Part shown: positions 6,192 through 8,511 of the stretch, piece after piece | Layout of the letters: each line of letters starts with the position of its first letter | How positions within the stretch are numbered: the stretch's first letter is position 1 | NCBI GenBank assembly: GCA_050701635.1 | Contig: JBOGDF010000247.1 | Coordinates: 1 to 8,511, forward strand | Reading direction: 5' to 3' | Length of the DNA stretch: 8,511 nt | Source of the DNA: WHSM01 sp050701635 | GTDB taxonomy: Bacteria > Actinomycetota > Actinomycetes > Mycobacteriales > Micromonosporaceae | The notes under the pieces: model-generated | Database searches by the model: none | The model's input: the letters and a program-made list of their open reading frames with translations, nothing else | What the model was told of the DNA's origin: nothing | Translations under genes and position numbers: made by a program

Positions 6192-6227
6192 CCTCAGCGG
6201 CGCGCTACTCATAGCCCAAGCGGCGCG
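6182..6227 (+). repeat. 23-bp tandem duplication spanning the fadD stop codon
   Basis: Copy 1 (6182-6204) and copy 2 (6205-6227) are directly adjacent and match at 20 of 23 positions; the differences are at repeat positions 7, 13 and 14. Each begins CTACTC, has TAG at positions 8-10 and ends AGCGGCGCG. Copy 1 carries the last Tyr-Ser codons and stop of the synthetase gene. Because 23 is not a multiple of 3, copy 2 places its TAG (6212-6214) in another frame. Confidence 0.9.
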
Positions 6228-6255
6228 CCGCCGGTCGAATTGTCACACCGGCGGC
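6220..6255 (+). terminator. Candidate terminator/overlapping hairpins between fadD and the exonuclease fusion gene
   Basis: GCCGCCGG (6227-6234) pairs perfectly with CCGGCGGC (6248-6255) over 8 bp with a 13-nt loop. An alternative is the 12-bp palindrome GCGGCGCGCCGC (6220-6231), which shares bases and so competes. No T-tract follows. It lies 36-64 nt after the fadD stop and overlaps the presumed promoter region of the next gene, so it may terminate fadD transcription or affect the downstream start. Confidence 0.4.
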
Positions 6256-6256
6256 T

Positions 6257-6262
6257 TACCGT
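6257..6262 (+). promoter_or_regulatory. Candidate -10 for a leaderless exonuclease/GIY-YIG gene
   Basis: TACCGT fits TAnnnT and ends 6 nt before the GTG at 6269, the geometry expected for a leaderless transcript. No Shine-Dalgarno precedes the GTG. A TTGTCA (6240-6245) lies only 11 bp upstream, too close for a standard -35; TCGAAT (6235-6240) is at 16 bp but is weak. Confidence 0.35.
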
Positions 6263-6268
6263 CGCGGC

Positions 6269-8032
6269 GTGCCCGACCAGCCGTACGTCCAGGGAACGTT
6301 CGAGGAGCTGGGCGAGCCGCTGCGTGAGACCACCTTCGTGGTGGTCGACCTGGAGACCACCGGCGGCGCGGCGGACGGCGCCGGGATCACCGAGATCGGC
6401 GCGGTCAAGGTGCGCGGCGGAGAGACGCTCGGCGAGTTCGAGACGCTGGTCAACCCGGGCACCGGGATCCCGCCGTTCATCGCGGTGCTCACCGGCATCA
6501 CCAACGCCATGGTGGTGCAGGCGCCACGGATCGAGTCGGTGCTGCCGGGATTCCTGGAGTTCGCCCGGGGCGCGGTGCTGGTGGCGCACAACGCGCCGTA
6601 CGACGTCGGCTTCCTGAAGGCGGCCTGCGCCGCGTACGACTATCCGTGGCCGGGGTTTCGGGTGGTGGACACGGTGGCGCTGGCGCGCCGGGTGCTGATC
6701 CGCGACGAGGTGCCCAACAACAAGCTGTCCACGCTGGCGCGGTATTTCCGTACCGTCCACGAGCCGCGGCACCGGGCGCTCGCCGACGCCCGCGCCACCG
6801 TCGAGGTGCTGCACGCGCTGATCGGCCGGCTCGGCAACCAGCGGGTGCACACGCTGCCGGATCTGGTGGAGTTCTCCAAGGCGATCAGCCCGGCGCAGCG
6901 CAGCAAGCGCCACCTGGCCGACGGCGTACCGGCGGTCCCCGGGGTGTACGTGTTCCGCGACGCCAGCGGCCGCCCGCTCTACGTCGGGACCAGCAACAAC
7001 CTGGCGACCCGGGTGCGCAGCTACTTCACCGCCGCGGAGACCCGGGCCCGGATCTCGGAGATGCTCACCGCCGCGGATCGCGTCGAGGCGATCGAGTGCG
7101 CCCACTCCCTGGAAGCGGAGGTACGCGAGCTGCGGCTGATCGCGGCGCACAAGCCGCCGTACAACCGGCGGTCGAAGTTCCCCGAGCGGATCGCCTGGCT
7201 GAAGTTGACCTGTGAGCCGTACCCCCGGCTGTCGCTGGTGACGCAGCTGCGCGACGACGGCGCCGACTACCTGGGGCCGTTCGGCTCCCGGCGCACCGCG
7301 GAGCTGGCGATGGCGGCGGTGCACGACGCGGTCCCGCTGCGGCAGTGCTCGCCGCGGCTCAGCGTGCGCAAGACCACGCCCGCCTGCGCGCTTGCGGAGA
7401 TGGGGCGCTGCCCCGCGCCGTGCGAGCACCGGATCTCGGTGGCGGACTACGACGCGTACGCCCAGGTGTTCCGGGATGCCGCCGCCGGCGATCCCGCCAT
7501 CCTGCTGGACCGGCTGCTGGAGCGGATCGGCCGGCTCGCCGCGTCCCAGCGGTTCGAGGAGGCGGCCACGGTCAGGCTGCGGCTGGTGGCGTTCCTGCGC
7601 ACCGCCGTACGGATGCAGCGGCTGACCAACCTCACCTCGATCGGCGAGCTGGTCGCCGCCCGCCCTGTGGGCGCAGGTTGGGAGCTGTCGGTGGTACGCC
7701 ACGGCCGGCTGGTCGCCGCCGGCGCGTCACCGCCCGGGGCGCATCCCCGGCCTACCCTCGACGCGTTGCTGGCCACCGCGGAGACGGTGGTGGCCGGTCC
7801 CGGTCCGGTGCCGTGCGCCACCGCGGAGGAGACCGAGCGGGTGCTCGCGTGGCTGGAGCGCGAGGACACCCGGCTGGTGAGCACCGCGACCGGGTGGTCC
7901 TGCCGGCTGGCCGGCGCCGAGCGCTGGCGGGATCTGCTGCGGCGCGCCGAGTCGGCGGCGTCAGCCGCGGATCCGTTCGCCGAACGCGGCCTGGCGAAGC
8001 CGCTGCACCGCCCCGCTCGGGCCACCGGATGA
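6269..8032 (+). CDS. DEDDh exonuclease fused to UvrC-like GIY-YIG nuclease module
   Basis: The 587-aa DNA-repair-type fusion begins MPDQPYVQGT from GTG. Residues 22-185 are a DnaQ-like 3'-5' exonuclease with complete active site: D27 and E29 (VVVDLET), D112 (AHNAPYDVGFL), H168 and D173 (HRALADA). Residues 221-300 are a GIY-YIG domain: GVY (225-227), YVG (238-240), R248, E287 and HKPPYN (294-299). UvrC-like YLGPFG (334-339) and four cysteines C360, C373, C381, C385 follow, then a UVR-like helix pair (about 415-446). Residues 456-486 recall the first strands of UvrC's RNase H-like domain, but its catalytic motifs are absent. This agrees with actinobacterial 'DEDD exonuclease domain-containing' proteins such as Rv2191 (from memory). 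It may nick or trim damaged DNA; the substrate is unproven. An in-frame TAG at 6212-6214 and no other ATG/GTG/TTG fix the start. Confidence 0.9.
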   Translation: MPDQPYVQGTFEELGEPLRETTFVVVDLETTGGAADGAGITEIGAVKVRGGETLGEFETLVNPGTGIPPFIAVLTGITNAMVVQAPRIESVLPGFLEFARGAVLVAHNAPYDVGFLKAACAAYDYPWPGFRVVDTVALARRVLIRDEVPNNKLSTLARYFRTVHEPRHRALADARATVEVLHALIGRLGNQRVHTLPDLVEFSKAISPAQRSKRHLADGVPAVPGVYVFRDASGRPLYVGTSNNLATRVRSYFTAAETRARISEMLTAADRVEAIECAHSLEAEVRELRLIAAHKPPYNRRSKFPERIAWLKLTCEPYPRLSLVTQLRDDGADYLGPFGSRRTAELAMAAVHDAVPLRQCSPRLSVRKTTPACALAEMGRCPAPCEHRISVADYDAYAQVFRDAAAGDPAILLDRLLERIGRLAASQRFEEAATVRLRLVAFLRTAVRMQRLTNLTSIGELVAARPVGAGWELSVVRHGRLVAAGASPPGAHPRPTLDALLATAETVVAGPGPVPCATAEETERVLAWLEREDTRLVSTATGWSCRLAGAERWRDLLRRAESAASAADPFAERGLAKPLHRPARATG

Positions 8033-8360
8033 GCTATCTCGGGCGATTCCGGCCAGCATTACCGACTATTACCCTGCGCAATACCCCATGAATCAGGCGA
8101 TAACCGGGCGTAATAATGCCCAAACGTGCCGGACTAACTGTCCGTACGGAGGAATGGATCATTCACTAGCATGAGAGGTAGGTTCCACGCAGGAAACGGG
8201 CATGATCTGATAATCAACCACGTTCCGGATTCGGCGTCGCTCACCCAGCGCGATCCGCTTTCCGGGACAGCACCACCGCACCACCGTACGCACCGTAAGC
8301 CGCGAGTCTGACAGGGCACAGTCCGCACAGGGTCTGATATGCGTCGAGGAGGTGGCCCCG
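8033..8360. other. 328-bp intergenic region, AT-richer in its first 180 bp
   Basis: No convincing gene lies here. The first part (to about 8215) is clearly less GC-rich than the coding DNA. It holds two ATTACC copies exactly 10 bp apart (8058-8063, 8068-8073), a weak GGGC/GCCC hairpin (8106-8121), a 10-bp palindrome TCCGTACGGA (8141-8150), and -10-like TAGCAT (8167-8172) and TAGGTT (8179-8184), the latter identical to the one proposed for fadD. Nearer the next gene, GTCTGA occurs at 8306-8311 and 8332-8337; CTGACA (8308-8313) with TCTGAT (8333-8338) would make a promoter with an over-long 19-bp spacer. I recognise no known riboswitch and no strong terminator for the upstream gene. Confidence 0.5.
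8346..8354 (+). promoter_or_regulatory. Strong Shine-Dalgarno of the right-edge gene
   Basis: GAGGAGGTG ends 6 nt before the ATG at 8361; its AGGAGGT core is complementary to the 16S rRNA end with 7-nt spacing. It is the best ribosome binding site in the window and makes 8361 the likely start. Confidence 0.8.
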
Positions 8361-8511
8361 ATGGACATCGACGCCGACTCCGTGATGCCCACGTCGCTGC
8401 CCGGACTACTCCGCCCCACGCCGTCCGCGTCCCCCACTCCTGCCCCGCCGGCCCAGACGCCAGGCGCTTCGGCAGCCACCCCCGCCGCGCCGGCGCCAGC
8501 CTCGCCAGCAC
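8361..8511 (+). CDS. Pro/Ala/Ser/Thr-rich protein, N-terminal fragment (runs off the window)
   Basis: Fifty codons are visible from the ATG at 8361, open to the edge. The protein starts MDIDADSVMPTSLPGLLRP and then becomes a low-complexity Pro/Ala/Ser/Thr stretch (TPSASPTPAPPAQTPG and on). There is no hydrophobic signal peptide in the visible part, so it is not an ordinary secreted protein from this start. The stretch is probably a disordered N-terminal tail or linker before a domain outside the window. I do not recognise the protein. A strong Shine-Dalgarno and a long upstream region support a real, separately expressed gene. An open frame on the opposite strand covers the same bases but lacks comparable start signals. 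Confidence 0.65.
   Translation, partial: MDIDADSVMPTSLPGLLRPTPSASPTPAPPAQTPGASAATPAAPAPASPA

Noticed and set aside
4311..6212. 633-codon open frame on the minus strand opposite the acyl-CoA synthetase
   Set aside because: It is the antisense shadow of a clear enzyme gene in GC-rich DNA; its translation is Arg/Gln/Val-rich without recognisable motifs.
6209..7702. 497-codon open frame on the minus strand opposite the exonuclease fusion
   Set aside because: Antisense to a protein with intact catalytic motifs; low-complexity Arg/Gln/His/Val composition and no start signals.
8029..8091. 20-codon ORF overlapping the exonuclease fusion stop (ATGA)
   Set aside because: The overlap resembles coupling, but the peptide is very short, has no recognisable character and there is no good Shine-Dalgarno.
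8154..8174. Six-codon leader peptide (MDHSLA) after GGAGGA
   Set aside because: The purine-rich tract abuts the ATG with almost no spacing, the peptide shows no attenuator-type codon run, and no terminator/antiterminator pair is visible.
8033..8360. Riboswitch or 6C RNA in the long intergenic region
   Set aside because: No C-rich paired loops of 6C RNA and no conserved core of the c-di-AMP or other riboswitches could be recognised by eye; a covariance-model search would decide.
1..8511. CRISPR array, tRNA, rRNA, transposase or prophage
   Set aside because: No regularly spaced repeats, cloverleaf sequences, transposase motifs or terminal inverted repeats were seen.

Overview
The window is a high-GC (roughly 70% or more) actinobacterial chromosome segment. 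Protein similarities and a striking excess of the tetranucleotide GTAC suggest Micromonosporaceae or a close relative; this placement is inference, because no rRNA or marker gene is present. The segment looks like core chromosome: I see no tRNA, insertion sequence, prophage or CRISPR array.

Layout, left to right. (1) The 5' part of a leftward gene for a probable NYN/PIN-domain RNA-binding protein is cut by the left edge (1-463). (2) Divergent from it is a small DUF6918-type gene of unknown function (612-1061). (3) A perfect 14-bp-stem hairpin fills the 40-bp gap between that gene and the convergent GbsR/MarR-type regulator gene (1102-1632, minus). (4) Divergent from the regulator is a two-gene ABC-2 exporter operon: ATPase (1725-2621) and duplicated-half permease (2618-4219), coupled by an ATGA overlap. 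The regulator/exporter intergenic region holds a tight palindrome coinciding with the predicted -35 and spacer of an apparently leaderless exporter promoter, so regulator and pump probably form one self-contained repression/efflux module. (5) A long-chain acyl-CoA synthetase follows (4359-6191); a 10-bp hairpin lies at or near the predicted 5' end of its mRNA. (6) A 23-bp tandem duplication straddles its stop codon. (7) Next is a fusion protein combining a DEDDh exonuclease with the GIY-YIG, cysteine-cluster and UVR-like portions of UvrC (6269-8032), with no functional second nuclease domain. (8) A 328-bp stretch without a convincing gene is AT-richer than its surroundings in its first part. 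(9) The start of a Pro/Ala/Ser/Thr-rich protein with an excellent ribosome binding site runs off the right edge (8361-8511).

From memory, an acyl-CoA synthetase of this type (FadD15) and the DEDDh/UvrC fusion are also near neighbours in Mycobacterium tuberculosis (Rv2187 and Rv2191), and the exporter resembles the Rv1218c-Rv1217c pump. These comparisons were not computed here. The most worthwhile leads are the overlapping operator/leaderless promoter of the exporter, the retained four-cysteine UvrC cluster in the exonuclease fusion, and the tandem duplication at the fadD stop codon.
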